A DNA stretch of 64,000 bases. It comes from Mangrovivirga cuniculi (GTDB lineage: Bacteria; Bacteroidota; Bacteroidia; Cytophagales; Cyclobacteriaceae). The DNA lies in contig NZ_CP028923.1 of assembly GCF_005166025.1 (NCBI RefSeq), positions 186,001-250,000 on the forward strand, read 5' to 3'. Below are positions 18,628 through 28,324 of the stretch, in pieces (the stretch's first letter is position 1; each line of letters begins with the position of its first letter). The position numbers and the translations under genes are program-made. The notes beneath the pieces are model-generated. The model saw nothing but the letters and a program-made list of their open reading frames with translations, was not told where the DNA came from and ran no database searches.

Positions 18628-19863
18628 ATGCAATTAAAAAATAACACCTACCAAATTCAGGGCATTGATGTTTTGGACATCTGCGAAGAATTTGGAACGC
18701 CAGTTTACGTATATGATTCGGAAAAAATCAAAGAAAGGTATGATTCACTAAAAAGTGCTTTTAGTGGACAACCTGTAAAGATTAAATATGCGGCAAAAGC
18801 TCTGACAAATATCAATGTATTAAAATACATCAAGAAGCTTGGGGCTGGTCTTGATGTAGTATCTATTCAGGAAGCACATCTAGGAGTTAAAGCAGGGTTT
18901 GATCCTTCTGATATAATGTTGACCCCGAATTGCGTTTCATTTGATGAAATAAGGGAAGCAGTTGACCTTGGGGTACAGATTAATATTGACAACATACCCC
19001 TTCTCGAGCAATTTGGTCATGAATACGGTGATAGTGTGCCTATCTGTGTTAGAATTAATCCACATATTATGGCTGGCGGAAACGCAAAAATCTCCGTCGG
19101 ACATATTGACTCTAAATTCGGTATTTCAATACTTCAAACCAGGCATCTGTATAGAATAGTTGAAACTCATAATATCAGAGTAAATGGTGTCCATATGCAT
19201 ACCGGATCAGATATCCTCGATGCTGAAGTATTTTTACGAGGCGCCCAGGTAGTGTTCGATATAGCTAAAGAATTTAAAAATCTGGAATTTCTTGATTTTG
19301 GAAGTGGATTTAAAGTCGGTTACCGTGATGGAGATGTAACCACTGATGTTTTTCTTTTAGGGAAAAAACTCGGTGATGCAATCGACAAATTTGCCGAAGA
19401 ATATGGTAGCAAGCCAGAAATATGGTTTGAACCGGGTAAATATCTTGTTAGTGAATCAGGGTTTCTGTTCGTAAAAACCAATGTGATAAAAACCACACCT
19501 GCTACTGCTTTTGTTGGAGTAGACAGCGGGATGAATCATTTGCTACGACCTATGATGTATGATGCTTATCATGACATCATTAATGTATCTAATCCTGAGG
19601 GAACAAAAAGAGTATATTCTGTGGTAGGATACATTTGTGAAACTGATACTCTTGGATGGGACCGGGCACTTAATGAAGTAAAAGAGGGAGATATCCTGGC
19701 TATAAAAAATGCCGGTGCATACAGCTTTTCAATGTCTTCCAATTATAACTCAAGATTCAGACCTCCCGAAGTAATGGTTTACAATGGGAAGGCAAATTTG
19801 ATTAGGAAGAGAGAAACATTTGATGACCTGATCAGAAACCAGGTAGAAATTAGTTTTGATTAA
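18628..19863 (+). CDS. lysA: Diaminopimelate decarboxylase
   Basis: This 411-residue PLP enzyme of the alanine-racemase-like fold III family makes L-lysine from meso-diaminopimelate. The PLP-binding Lys is K57 in KYAAKALTN. Other family motifs are HMHTGSDI, the glycine-rich phosphate site LDFGSGFKVGY, EPGKYLV and the active-site GYICETDTLG contributed across the dimer. Length and start fit the family, and a clear promoter lies just upstream. It overlaps the convergent small gene by 4 bp. Confidence 0.95.
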   Translation: MQLKNNTYQIQGIDVLDICEEFGTPVYVYDSEKIKERYDSLKSAFSGQPVKIKYAAKALTNINVLKYIKKLGAGLDVVSIQEAHLGVKAGFDPSDIMLTPNCVSFDEIREAVDLGVQINIDNIPLLEQFGHEYGDSVPICVRINPHIMAGGNAKISVGHIDSKFGISILQTRHLYRIVETHNIRVNGVHMHTGSDILDAEVFLRGAQVVFDIAKEFKNLEFLDFGSGFKVGYRDGDVTTDVFLLGKKLGDAIDKFAEEYGSKPEIWFEPGKYLVSESGFLFVKTNVIKTTPATAFVGVDSGMNHLLRPMMYDAYHDIINVSNPEGTKRVYSVVGYICETDTLGWDRALNEVKEGDILAIKNAGAYSFSMSSNYNSRFRPPEVMVYNGKANLIRKRETFDDLIRNQVEISFD

Positions 19864-20210
19864 AATGAAAAATCAAAATCAAAACTGATATCAATATATT
19901 CTGACAATTTAATTTTTGAAAGGACATTTAAAAAGAAATTATAAGAAAGTGGAGACACTTCTTCTTCACTATTTTCCTTTAATTTCTTTTTAGCTTCAAC
20001 AGCTTTTTGTTTATCTGTTACTTCATTTGAAGTATTCTTATCGGTACTCTCCACTTGCTGATATAAGCTATCAGATTTTAAATGGATAGATTCGATGGTT
20101 GTGTTTGAAAGTTCTTTCGCAAACAATTGGTTGGTATTAATTCTTGCCCCTGCAAGAATCAAAACCACAGCAAATACAACTAATAATTTTGGCTTTATAG
20201 ATTTGTGCAT
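19860..20210 (-). CDS. Small exported or membrane-anchored protein, function unknown
   Basis: The ATG at 20210 gives 116 residues; an in-frame TTG 15 bp upstream is less likely. An N-terminal hydrophobic segment (about residues 8-24, preceded by HKSIKPK) is a signal peptide or anchor. The middle is polar and Lys/Glu-rich. The C-terminus (SYNFFLNVLSKIKLSEYIDI, then acidic-aromatic FDFDFSF) is unusual and might contact a membrane or partner. I do not recognise a family. It is convergent with lysA (4-bp overlap) and divergent from murF-alr. Confidence 0.6.
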   Translation of the reverse strand: MHKSIKPKLLVVFAVVLILAGARINTNQLFAKELSNTTIESIHLKSDSLYQQVESTDKNTSNEVTDKQKAVEAKKKLKENSEEEVSPLSYNFFLNVLSKIKLSEYIDISFDFDFSF

Positions 20211-20291
20211 GTTTAAAATTAACAAACATTGTGCAATTTTAAAGTGAAATATTGAAATTTTACTCGCTAATAATCTAAAATTTTCGATTGA

Positions 20292-22787
20292 ATGCCTGAT
20301 ATCAATAATAACGAGAATAATATTCCCTTTTCTAACCTTGAGAAAATTACTGATGGTAAAATTCTCAAATTAGACATTGAACAAAGAAGTGTGAAATATT
20401 TAATTACTGATAGTCGCAGGCCAATAATACATTCCGAATCTGTTTTTTTTGCAATAAAAGGGAACAATCATGATGGTCATGACTATATACCTTCAATGAT
20501 TAACAATGGAATTAATCAATTTATTATTGAGGATAAAACTGCTATAAAGCATTTCGAGAGTAATGATTTTAATGTTTGTCTTGTAGATAGCTCAATAAAA
20601 GCATTACAAGATCTTGCATCTTATAAAAGATCATTAACTAAATCACCTATTATAGCTATTACCGGGAGCAATGGAAAAACAATTATTAAAGAATGGATCT
20701 CTCAATTACTCTATGATTCAGAAAAAGTAATACAGAGTCCCATGAGTTATAACTCTCAGATTGGTGTACCGATATCAGTTTGGGGAATAGAATCATTTCA
20801 TACTGTTGGTATTTTTGAAGCTGGAATTAGTCAACCCGGGGAAATGAAAAAATTGGAAAAAGTAATTAAACCAACCCATGGTATTTTTTCTAATATAGGC
20901 TCTGCTCATGAAAGTAACTTTCATTCTATAGATCAAAAAGCTGCTGAAAAGGCTATTTTATTTCAAAACTGTGAACGGATAACCTATTGCAAGGATCATG
21001 AAATAATTCATAATGCATTAATTAATTATGACAAATCAAAATTAAACGGTTGGTCAGCTATAGATGAAAGCAGTAATTATTTTGTAGCCTATGATAAGAC
21101 CGAGGATAATTTTACAAACATCACCATCCACCACCATAAAAAGAAATCGATTTTTACTGTAAAATTTACAGACCCGGGAGGTTTAGAAAATATAACTCAT
21201 GGCCTGGTTTGTCTTCTGGATATGGGTTATAAAAGTGATTACTTAAAAAATCAATTACCCAGAATAAAAGAAGTTGATATGCGTCTCACAATTAAAAGAG
21301 GCATTAATCAATCTTTTATAATTGACGACACCTATAATAATGACATGGCTGGCCTGGAAGCAGCTCTTTCCAGGGTGAACCAGTTTCCCAATGTCGACAA
21401 AAGAATTGTCGTGCTATCGGATATCCAACAGAGTGCAGCTACGAAAGAAAAACTTTATGAACAGGTGAGCAACTTGTTAGAATCTTTCAAAGTTGAGATG
21501 GTAATAGCCATTGGAATTGAAATAACTCAGTATTTAAATTATAAATCCGGAGAGAAAATTTCATTCCAAAATACTAATGAGGCTCTGAATAATTTTGCCT
21601 GGGATGAAATTGAAAACTCACTCATTGTGGTAAAAGGAGGCCGGGTATTTCAGCTTGAAAAAATTGTACGGCGACTAGAGAAAAAAATCCATGGGACTAC
21701 ACTGGAAATCAACCTTTCAGCACTTACCAACAATCTCAACTTTTACAGGAGCAAAATCAAACCAGGGGTAAAACTTATGGTTATGGTAAAAGCTCTTGCC
21801 TATGGAAGTGGGGCAGTAGAAATTGGTAAAATTCTTCAGTTTCACCGTGTGGATTATCTGGCTGTTGCCTATCCGGACGAAGGAGTTAATTTAAGGAGAA
21901 ACGGAATCTACCTACCTATAATGGTGATGAATCCTTCTCCTGAAAGTTTTGATATGCTTCATCGCTATGACCTTGAGCCAGAGGTTTATAGTCTCTCTTT
22001 TCTTAAAAAGCTTGACACTTATACAAAAGAAGAAAAAAAGTCATTTAAAGTGCATATAAAACTGGATACAGGAATGCATCGACTCGGGTTTAATACAGAA
22101 GACCTGAAAAAAGTAATAGAAATTATTTCTGCTAATAAATACATTCGTGTAGCAGCTGCTTTCAGTCATCTTGCCGGAGCTGACAGTTTTTCACATAATG
22201 AATTCAGCAAACAGCAAAATAATCAGTTCGGAAAAATGTCTGAAGTACTGATAGATGGGCTTGGGCATGGTATAATAAGACATCTTTGCAATTCAGCCGG
22301 TATAATCAGATTCCCGGAATTTCAATACGATATGGTGCGGCTAGGAATCGGATTATATGGCGTTGAAGTTACTGAGATGGAACAAAAAAACTTACTTCCC
22401 ATCAGCAAACTAAAAACAATAGTATCACAAGTCAAAGAAATTAAAAAAGGACAGACTGTAGGATATGGAAGAGCCGGAGTGGCACAGAAAGACATGAAAA
22501 TCGCTACAATTGCTATTGGCTATGCCGATGGTTTCAGCAGAATATTTTCTCAGGGAAACGGTTCTGTCTATATCAAAGGTGTCAAAGCTCCTGTCTTTGG
22601 TAATGTTTGTATGGATATGACCATGGTGGACGTCACTTCAATTGAAGATATTAAAGAAGGAGATGAAGTGGTGGTTTTTGAGACAACCGAACAGCTTTTA
22701 GAATTAGCTGAAGCTGGAAAAACAATCCCGTATGAAATTTTAACAAATGTAAGTGAGAGAGTTAAGCGTGTGTTTCAATCGATTTGA
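20292..22787 (+). CDS. Bifunctional MurF ligase / alanine racemase
   Basis: This 831-residue fusion has two peptidoglycan-precursor enzymes. Residues 1-450 are MurF, which adds D-Ala-D-Ala to UDP-MurNAc-tripeptide, with ATP-binding TGSNGKT (residues 124-130) and IFEAGIS. Residues about 465-831 are a PLP-dependent alanine racemase: PLP Lys K500 in MVKALAYGSG, RLGIGLYG, the catalytic Tyr region VGYGRAG and the partner-subunit motif GNVCMDMTMVDV. The fusion is a known Bacteroidota arrangement that couples D-Ala production to its use. The MurF P-loop is followed by IIKE, a small variation on the usual TTKE. Confidence 0.95.
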   Translation: MPDINNNENNIPFSNLEKITDGKILKLDIEQRSVKYLITDSRRPIIHSESVFFAIKGNNHDGHDYIPSMINNGINQFIIEDKTAIKHFESNDFNVCLVDSSIKALQDLASYKRSLTKSPIIAITGSNGKTIIKEWISQLLYDSEKVIQSPMSYNSQIGVPISVWGIESFHTVGIFEAGISQPGEMKKLEKVIKPTHGIFSNIGSAHESNFHSIDQKAAEKAILFQNCERITYCKDHEIIHNALINYDKSKLNGWSAIDESSNYFVAYDKTEDNFTNITIHHHKKKSIFTVKFTDPGGLENITHGLVCLLDMGYKSDYLKNQLPRIKEVDMRLTIKRGINQSFIIDDTYNNDMAGLEAALSRVNQFPNVDKRIVVLSDIQQSAATKEKLYEQVSNLLESFKVEMVIAIGIEITQYLNYKSGEKISFQNTNEALNNFAWDEIENSLIVVKGGRVFQLEKIVRRLEKKIHGTTLEINLSALTNNLNFYRSKIKPGVKLMVMVKALAYGSGAVEIGKILQFHRVDYLAVAYPDEGVNLRRNGIYLPIMVMNPSPESFDMLHRYDLEPEVYSLSFLKKLDTYTKEEKKSFKVHIKLDTGMHRLGFNTEDLKKVIEIISANKYIRVAAAFSHLAGADSFSHNEFSKQQNNQFGKMSEVLIDGLGHGIIRHLCNSAGIIRFPEFQYDMVRLGIGLYGVEVTEMEQKNLLPISKLKTIVSQVKEIKKGQTVGYGRAGVAQKDMKIATIAIGYADGFSRIFSQGNGSVYIKGVKAPVFGNVCMDMTMVDVTSIEDIKEGDEVVVFETTEQLLELAEAGKTIPYEILTNVSERVKRVFQSI

Positions 22788-22940
22788 TCAACCTCCACAA
22801 CCCATTAACTTACGAAGATCAAAATCATCAGGCAGATTATCTAAGCCTTTAGGATCTTTCTCTTTGTTTTTCTTTTGGGATGAAACTTCCTCTTTTGACT
22901 TATTTTGAGCCTTTTTGGATTTCTTTTTACTATCTTTCAT
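22788..22940 (-). CDS. Short basic peptide ending in GCGG, function unknown
   Basis: This 50-residue frame starts at the ATG at 22940 and ends at a TGA (22788-22790) directly abutting the murF-alr stop. The first 30 residues are almost all Lys, Ser, Glu, Gln and Asn (MKDSKKKSKKAQNKSKEE). They are followed by an ordered acidic-hydrophobic tail (LDNLPDDFDLRKLMGCGG). The change in composition and the Cys-Gly-Gly end look like selected coding sequence, not chance. It is convergent with murF-alr and divergent from the MutS-like gene (34 bp between starts). The C-terminal GG recalls sulfur-carrier tails, but the peptide is far too short for that fold. Confidence 0.6.
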   Translation of the reverse strand: MKDSKKKSKKAQNKSKEEVSSQKKNKEKDPKGLDNLPDDFDLRKLMGCGG

Positions 22941-22974
22941 GGTTTATCTAACGCAATAAATAAAGATTCGATCA

Positions 22975-24765
22975 ATGAAATTTGATAATAGTCTTAGTTA
23001 TTTCAAAAGTCAAATTGAAATAGCAGATACCAAACTTCAATCATTAAGAAAAAAAGATAAGCGATTAGCATTTCTCAGACTCATCTCATTTTTAGCAGTT
23101 ATCGGTTTATCGGTTTATTTTATTTCTAATTCTGAAATGCTTGTTTTCTCAATAATGCTATTTATTGCATTAATTGCATTTGGATATTTATTGAAGAATC
23201 ATCAATTCATAAGAAACACAATACAATCAATAACTTTATTAAAAGAAATTAATCAAACGGAAATATCCAGATTGAAAAGAAAGCTTTCTGATATTCCGGG
23301 TGGTGATTATTTTTTTAACCCTAAGCATCCTTACCATCAGGATCTGGATATTTTCGGGAAAAACAGTCTTTATTCTTTAATTAACCGAACTACCTCAAAG
23401 GAAGGTGCTGAATTACTTGCTCACAGACTATCCAATGGAATTACTGATAATAGTAAAATAACAAATACGCAGGAAGCTATTAAAGAACTGGCACCAAGAG
23501 TCGATTGGAGGCAAAAGTTTGAAGTATTGGGGCAATCAATTGAAGAAAATCAAATTCCCGATAGTGAATCTTTAAAGACTGAAAAAATATCGACCTTCAG
23601 AAAGGTCATTCAAATATTTCTAAACCTACTCTTGCTATCGAATATTATTCTGGTAGCTCTGGATATAACAGATGTGAGGTTATTAATATTGAATATAATT
23701 GTCAATATTATTTCTACCTACACTTTCATATCTAAGACAGTCAAGCCAGCTAATGATGCAATAGTATTTTCAACAAAACTGAATAAATATAAAAACATCT
23801 TCAGGCATATTGAATCTGAGAACTTTGAATCTGAATTAAATAAAGAATTAAAAACGCGATTATATTCTCAAAGTATCTCAGCAGGTAAAAGTCTTGAGCA
23901 ATTAGGTTCTATTGGGTATTGGTTAGAAAACCGGGGCAATCAGCTCTATCAGATTATTAATGCCCTATTTAATATTGATCTGTTTATTTTTATCCGATTA
24001 CACAGGTGGTTTAAAAATTACCGGTCACATATTCCTGAATGGTTTCAAGTGATGACGGAATTTGAAGTGCTTAATAGTTTTGCCGGATTTTATTATGAAA
24101 GCGAAAGTTCTTATTCCTTTGCCGAAATCACAGAAAAACAATACTGTCTTGAGATAAAACAGGCTGCTCACCCTTTATTAAAACCAGGAGAAACTGTAAA
24201 AAATGATTTTTCTATGGAGGGAACAGGAGCCATTGGCTTAATCACTGGCAGCAATATGTCCGGGAAAAGCACTTTTTTAAGAACTTTAGGCGTCAATATG
24301 GTTTTAGCTTATTGCGGAGCACCTGTTATAGCTGAGAAGTTAGTCGTTTCGAGAATGCAGATTTTTACATCGATGAGGACTCAAGATTCGTTAACAGAGC
24401 ACATTTCTGCTTTCTACGCAGAGCTTTTAAGAATTAAGGCTTTATTAGATGAAATTGAAAAAGGCCAGCCGGTATTTTATTTACTGGATGAGATACTTAA
24501 AGGAACTAATTCAGATGACCGGGTATCGGGTTCGTTGGCATTGATAAAGCAATTAATAAAGCTTAACGCTATGGGATTGATCGCAACACACGATCTTCAG
24601 TTAAGTGCCCTGGAAAAATCTTTACCGGAAATGGGTAATTATCATTTCAGTAGTGAAGTAAGCGGAAAGAGTATTAATTTTGACTATAAATTAAAAGAAG
24701 GTCCTTGTGAAAGCTTTAATGCAAAAGCATTAATGAAGAACATGGGCATTCAACTCGAAGATTGA
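22975..24765 (+). CDS. Membrane-anchored MutS-like ATPase
   Basis: This 596-residue protein has a C-terminal MutS domain V ATPase: Walker A GSNMSGKST (residues 425-433), Walker B YLLDE with D505-E506, then LKGTNSDDR and the ATHD loop. The mismatch-recognition domain I and connector of true MutS are absent. Instead there are hydrophobic helix pairs near residues 28-75 and 212-255, so it is probably bound to the inner membrane. The lever-like helical region precedes the ATPase. Proteins of this shape are common in Bacteroidota but have no settled role; mismatch repair is unlikely. It lies 30 bp upstream of purK. Confidence 0.85.
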   Translation: MKFDNSLSYFKSQIEIADTKLQSLRKKDKRLAFLRLISFLAVIGLSVYFISNSEMLVFSIMLFIALIAFGYLLKNHQFIRNTIQSITLLKEINQTEISRLKRKLSDIPGGDYFFNPKHPYHQDLDIFGKNSLYSLINRTTSKEGAELLAHRLSNGITDNSKITNTQEAIKELAPRVDWRQKFEVLGQSIEENQIPDSESLKTEKISTFRKVIQIFLNLLLLSNIILVALDITDVRLLILNIIVNIISTYTFISKTVKPANDAIVFSTKLNKYKNIFRHIESENFESELNKELKTRLYSQSISAGKSLEQLGSIGYWLENRGNQLYQIINALFNIDLFIFIRLHRWFKNYRSHIPEWFQVMTEFEVLNSFAGFYYESESSYSFAEITEKQYCLEIKQAAHPLLKPGETVKNDFSMEGTGAIGLITGSNMSGKSTFLRTLGVNMVLAYCGAPVIAEKLVVSRMQIFTSMRTQDSLTEHISAFYAELLRIKALLDEIEKGQPVFYLLDEILKGTNSDDRVSGSLALIKQLIKLNAMGLIATHDLQLSALEKSLPEMGNYHFSSEVSGKSINFDYKLKEGPCESFNAKALMKNMGIQLED

Positions 24766-24795
24766 GCAGTTTTAGTTATATTAAAATTTAAAGTA

Positions 24796-25938
24796 GTGGA
24801 AAAATTTTACCAACAATTTAAACTTGGAGTATTAGGCGGAGGACAGCTGGGAAGAATGTTGATCCAGTCAGCAATTGATTTCAATATCGATGTTCATATA
24901 ATTGATCCGTCACCAAATGCTCCTTGCGCCAATATTGCTACCTCTTTTACCACAGGTGACTTACAGGATTTTGATGCCGTCTACAACTTTGGCAAAAATT
25001 GTGACGTGGTTACAATTGAAATTGAAAAGGTAAATACTGAAGCACTTAAAAAACTAAGAGACGAAGGAGTGCAGGTTTTTCCAGAACCTGAAGCGATCGA
25101 AATGATCCAGGATAAGCGTATTCAAAAAACTTTTTACAAAGAAAATAACATACCGACATCTCCATTTATTCTAATAGATAACAAAGACGAAATAAAAAAT
25201 CATACTGATTTTCTTCCTGCGGTAAATAAGCTCGGTAAAGATGGCTATGATGGAAGAGGCGTTCAGGTAATTAAATCTGAATCTGATATTGAAAAAGGAT
25301 TTGACAGACCTGGTTTATTAGAAAAGTTTGTAGACTTTGAAAAAGAACTCGCTGTTATCGTAGCCAAAAATTCAAAGGGAGAAATTAAAGCATTTCCTCC
25401 TGTTGAACTGGTTTTTCACCCTGAGGCAAACCTTGTAGAATATCTTTTTTCACCGGCAGATATATCACCAGAGATTTCTAAAAAAGCAGAAAAACTGGCT
25501 ATGAAGGTTATTGATAAAGTGGGTATGACTGGTTTATTAGCTGTAGAAATGTTTCTGACCAGTGATGGTGAGGTTTTAGTAAATGAAATCGCTCCACGAA
25601 CTCACAATAGTGGTCACCAGACAATTGAAGGGAACACAGTAAGTCAGTACGAACAGCACCTCAGAGCTATATTGGGAATGCCTTTGGGTGATACAGACAT
25701 TCGGATTCCTTCTGCAATGGTCAATCTATTAGGTGAAGAAGGGTATACGGGAGAAGTTGAAATTGAGGGATTAGACGATGCTCTCGCTACCAAAGGAGTT
25801 CATTTCCATCTTTACGGAAAAAAAGACACTAAACCATTCAGAAAAATGGGCCATATTACGGTAACCGATGTGGATATTAAAGCACTAAAAGATAAAGCAC
25901 TTAAAATTAAATCAATAGTAAAAATTAAAAGCAAATGA
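24796..25938 (+). CDS. purK: 5-(carboxyamino)imidazole ribonucleotide synthase
   Basis: This 380-residue ATP-grasp enzyme makes N5-CAIR from AIR, bicarbonate and ATP in purine synthesis. The N-terminus [11 protein letters not shown] is the family signature. The ATP-grasp domain includes [29 protein letters not shown] and [12 protein letters not shown]. The start is GTG at 24796, which puts the family signature at residue 11. Its stop overlaps the purE start by 4 bp (ATGA), so the two consecutive pathway enzymes are translationally coupled. Confidence 0.95.
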   Translation: MEKFYQQFKLGVLGGGQLGRMLIQSAIDFNIDVHIIDPSPNAPCANIATSFTTGDLQDFDAVYNFGKNCDVVTIEIEKVNTEALKKLRDEGVQVFPEPEAIEMIQDKRIQKTFYKENNIPTSPFILIDNKDEIKNHTDFLPAVNKLGKDGYDGRGVQVIKSESDIEKGFDRPGLLEKFVDFEKELAVIVAKNSKGEIKAFPPVELVFHPEANLVEYLFSPADISPEISKKAEKLAMKVIDKVGMTGLLAVEMFLTSDGEVLVNEIAPRTHNSGHQTIEGNTVSQYEQHLRAILGMPLGDTDIRIPSAMVNLLGEEGYTGEVEIEGLDDALATKGVHFHLYGKKDTKPFRKMGHITVTDVDIKALKDKALKIKSIVKIKSK

Positions 25939-26438
25939 GTCAGGTAGGAATAATAATGGGCAGCAAATCAGATCTTCCTGTTATGAAGGAAGCTGCTGAA
26001 ATTTTAGAAGAGTTAGGAGTAAGTTTTGAGATCGATATTGTTTCTGCTCACAGAACTCCTGAAAAAATGGTTGATTATGCTACTACTGCTCGAAAACGCG
26101 GACTAAAAGCTATAATCGCAGGAGCAGGTGGTGCAGCTCATTTACCAGGTATGGTAGCCTCGATGACCTCTCTTCCTGTTATCGGTGTTCCGGTAAAATC
26201 CAGAAATTCAATTGACGGATGGGATTCGGTATTATCTATTTTACAAATGCCTGGTGGAATTCCTGTTGCTACAGTCGCTTTAGATGGAGCCAAAAATGCC
26301 GGAATTCTTGCTGCAAGTATTGTAAGTACCTTTGATGATGAAGTTGCTGCTAATCTCGATAAATATAAAGCGAGCCTGAAAGAAAAGGTATTGAATACGG
26401 CTGATGAGTTAAAACAATCGGGTTATAAAAACATTTAA
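25935..26438 (+). CDS. purE: N5-carboxyaminoimidazole ribonucleotide mutase
   Basis: This 167-residue protein converts N5-CAIR to CAIR, the step after PurK. The class I PurE motifs [31 protein letters not shown] and GVPVKS are all present. It is co-transcribed with purK through a 4-bp start/stop overlap. Confidence 0.95.
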   Translation: MSQVGIIMGSKSDLPVMKEAAEILEELGVSFEIDIVSAHRTPEKMVDYATTARKRGLKAIIAGAGGAAHLPGMVASMTSLPVIGVPVKSRNSIDGWDSVLSILQMPGGIPVATVALDGAKNAGILAASIVSTFDDEVAANLDKYKASLKEKVLNTADELKQSGYKNI

Positions 26439-26444
26439 TTATTA

Positions 26445-28318
26445 ATGGATTCTGGCAAATTTATCTGGCTGATTTTTGCTTTGCCATTTTTAATTAATGG
26501 CCAGGATTACTATGATGACCCCGGAGATAAATATCAAAAATATTGTGAAGATTGTGTTATAACTCTCAACCAATTACCATCCACTATTGAATATGGCCTG
26601 ACAGGCCATGGTGATAGCATATTTTTTGTAACCAATGAAAAAGAATGGTTTTTTGAGGAGTTAATCACCTCTTCAAAGGATGGTCTTGTGGTTGATGTGG
26701 TTAGTAAAGAGCTTTATAAGTGTGGGGAAAAAGTAGGTTACTCACAACGTAGTCTCCATCGGGGATAATGCTTCCACCGGTTTATGAAGATGATCTTAAA
26801 GAAAGAATTGAACAAAGAGATAATGGATATTATTATATCTATCTTGGTTCTGCCAGAGATATAAAACTGGAGTCTGATAATCTTGAATACAACCTAATTA
26901 TTTTACAAAAGGGGTATCATTGTTTTTACAATACGTTTTATGATTTACCTCCACCTAACTGGAAACTTCCCCTTTCATTTTTCAGGGTTCAGGACGATAC
27001 GGTATTCCTTACAGAAAAATATAAATGGACAGGTAAAGACACAGTCAGGTTCTCAGTTCCATTTGAAAAAGCAAAGAGTAGCATTAACAAACTCGCTTTA
27101 AATAAGCTGTTGTTTAATCTAAACCTTTTTCAAAATAATATTGACAGCGTTGTTATCTATGGATTTGCTTCTATTGAAGGTAGTGAGCAGCGAAATAAGA
27201 TACTACAAATTAACAGGGCAAGGTCTGTAGCCGGATACATAAGGGGCTATTCTGACAACAGATTTCCAGTTGAAATTCTGACAGAAGAAAACTGGGCACA
27301 ATTTTACAGAGATATAAGCAAAACATCATGGGCCTATTTGGTTGGAAAGCCTAAAACAACCATTCGAAACTATGTCAATGCAAATAGTGGAGTTTTTGAG
27401 CCAATTTTAAAAAATCACAGAGCTACTGTCGTTGACTTATACCTCAGTCCACGAGAAACCGAGATAAACAATTATGATAAAATTCCTGAAGACTTTTTTC
27501 AGTATCCCCCAACTCCCAGCAAAGTCGATGGAATTTTAGATTACATTAAGAGAAAAAACATTTCCATTGAAAACCTTCTGGGAAAGGTATTTGACGAAGC
27601 CAGAGAACCCTATAAATGGCTAAATGAAATAGTGTTAACAACACATTTTCGAAATGAAATTCCTGTAAAAGAGGCCTGGTGGTATTTTGAAAGAGCCGGA
27701 AATTATGGAGAACTCCCAAATTGGTATAAATACAACATTCTGAATTTAACCTGCAAGCTATTATTTCATGGTGATAATTTTTCTACTATAGAAGAACGAA
27801 AACATTTTAACCGATTAGATGATGTACCGGATAGTCTTGTTGAGCAGGCTTATTATAAAATCAGATTAAACAAATTCTTACTAATGGCCGAAAGAGCCAA
27901 GCAGCAAAAGGATTATAAAGAACTTGACCTGATACTTCAGGTATTAGAAATGACCCTCAAAAAAACTGAGCTTACTCCTAAAGAAACTCAACAAACAGCA
28001 CGGTTTCTGGAGTACTTTGGTTTTAGTGAAATGGCAATAGATGTACTTTCAGAATATGCATATCAACAAGGAGTCAATCCGGGTGTGGTAAGCGATTACA
28101 TTGCCTTTACAATTACAAGAGAGGCTTTTATGAGAAGTCCTGCATACAGGGAATTATTGAAGCGATTTTCACAAAGGGAAAAATCCTTATTTTGCAGGTT
28201 GTTTAATTCTTATAAAAATGGAGGCATTAGTTTCCAGCTCCTTGAAGACAGATACCTTAGAGACCTGTATTGTAAAAGCTGCAGTTCTCCAGAAATAATA
28301 GAAAGTGATGGCAATTAA
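26445..28318 (+). CDS. Exported OmpA-like domain protein, split by a frameshift
   Basis: Two frames, 26445-26768 (107 residues) and 26768-28318 (516 residues), look like one gene. The first has a signal peptide (FIWLIFALPFLINGQ) and ends in SLHRG. The second has no signal peptide, and its frame reads G-I-M-L-P-P-V-Y straight on from that point. Adding one G to the G4 run at 26761-26764 restores a single 624-residue protein. Around residues 240-280 of the joined product, VVIYGFASIEGS followed by INRARSVAGYI resembles the OmpA C-terminal peptidoglycan-binding fold. The remainder is helical and unrecognised. The break may be a sequence error or a recent mutation. The gene follows purE by 6 bp. 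Confidence 0.7.
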
Positions 28319-28324
28319 AAAGTA

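Noticed and set aside
26761-26770. Programmed frameshifting or coupled re-initiation at TAATG in the OmpA-like gene
   Set aside because: There is no slippery heptamer with a following structure. The other homopolymer breaks make a lost base the simpler explanation, so it is kept only as an alternative.
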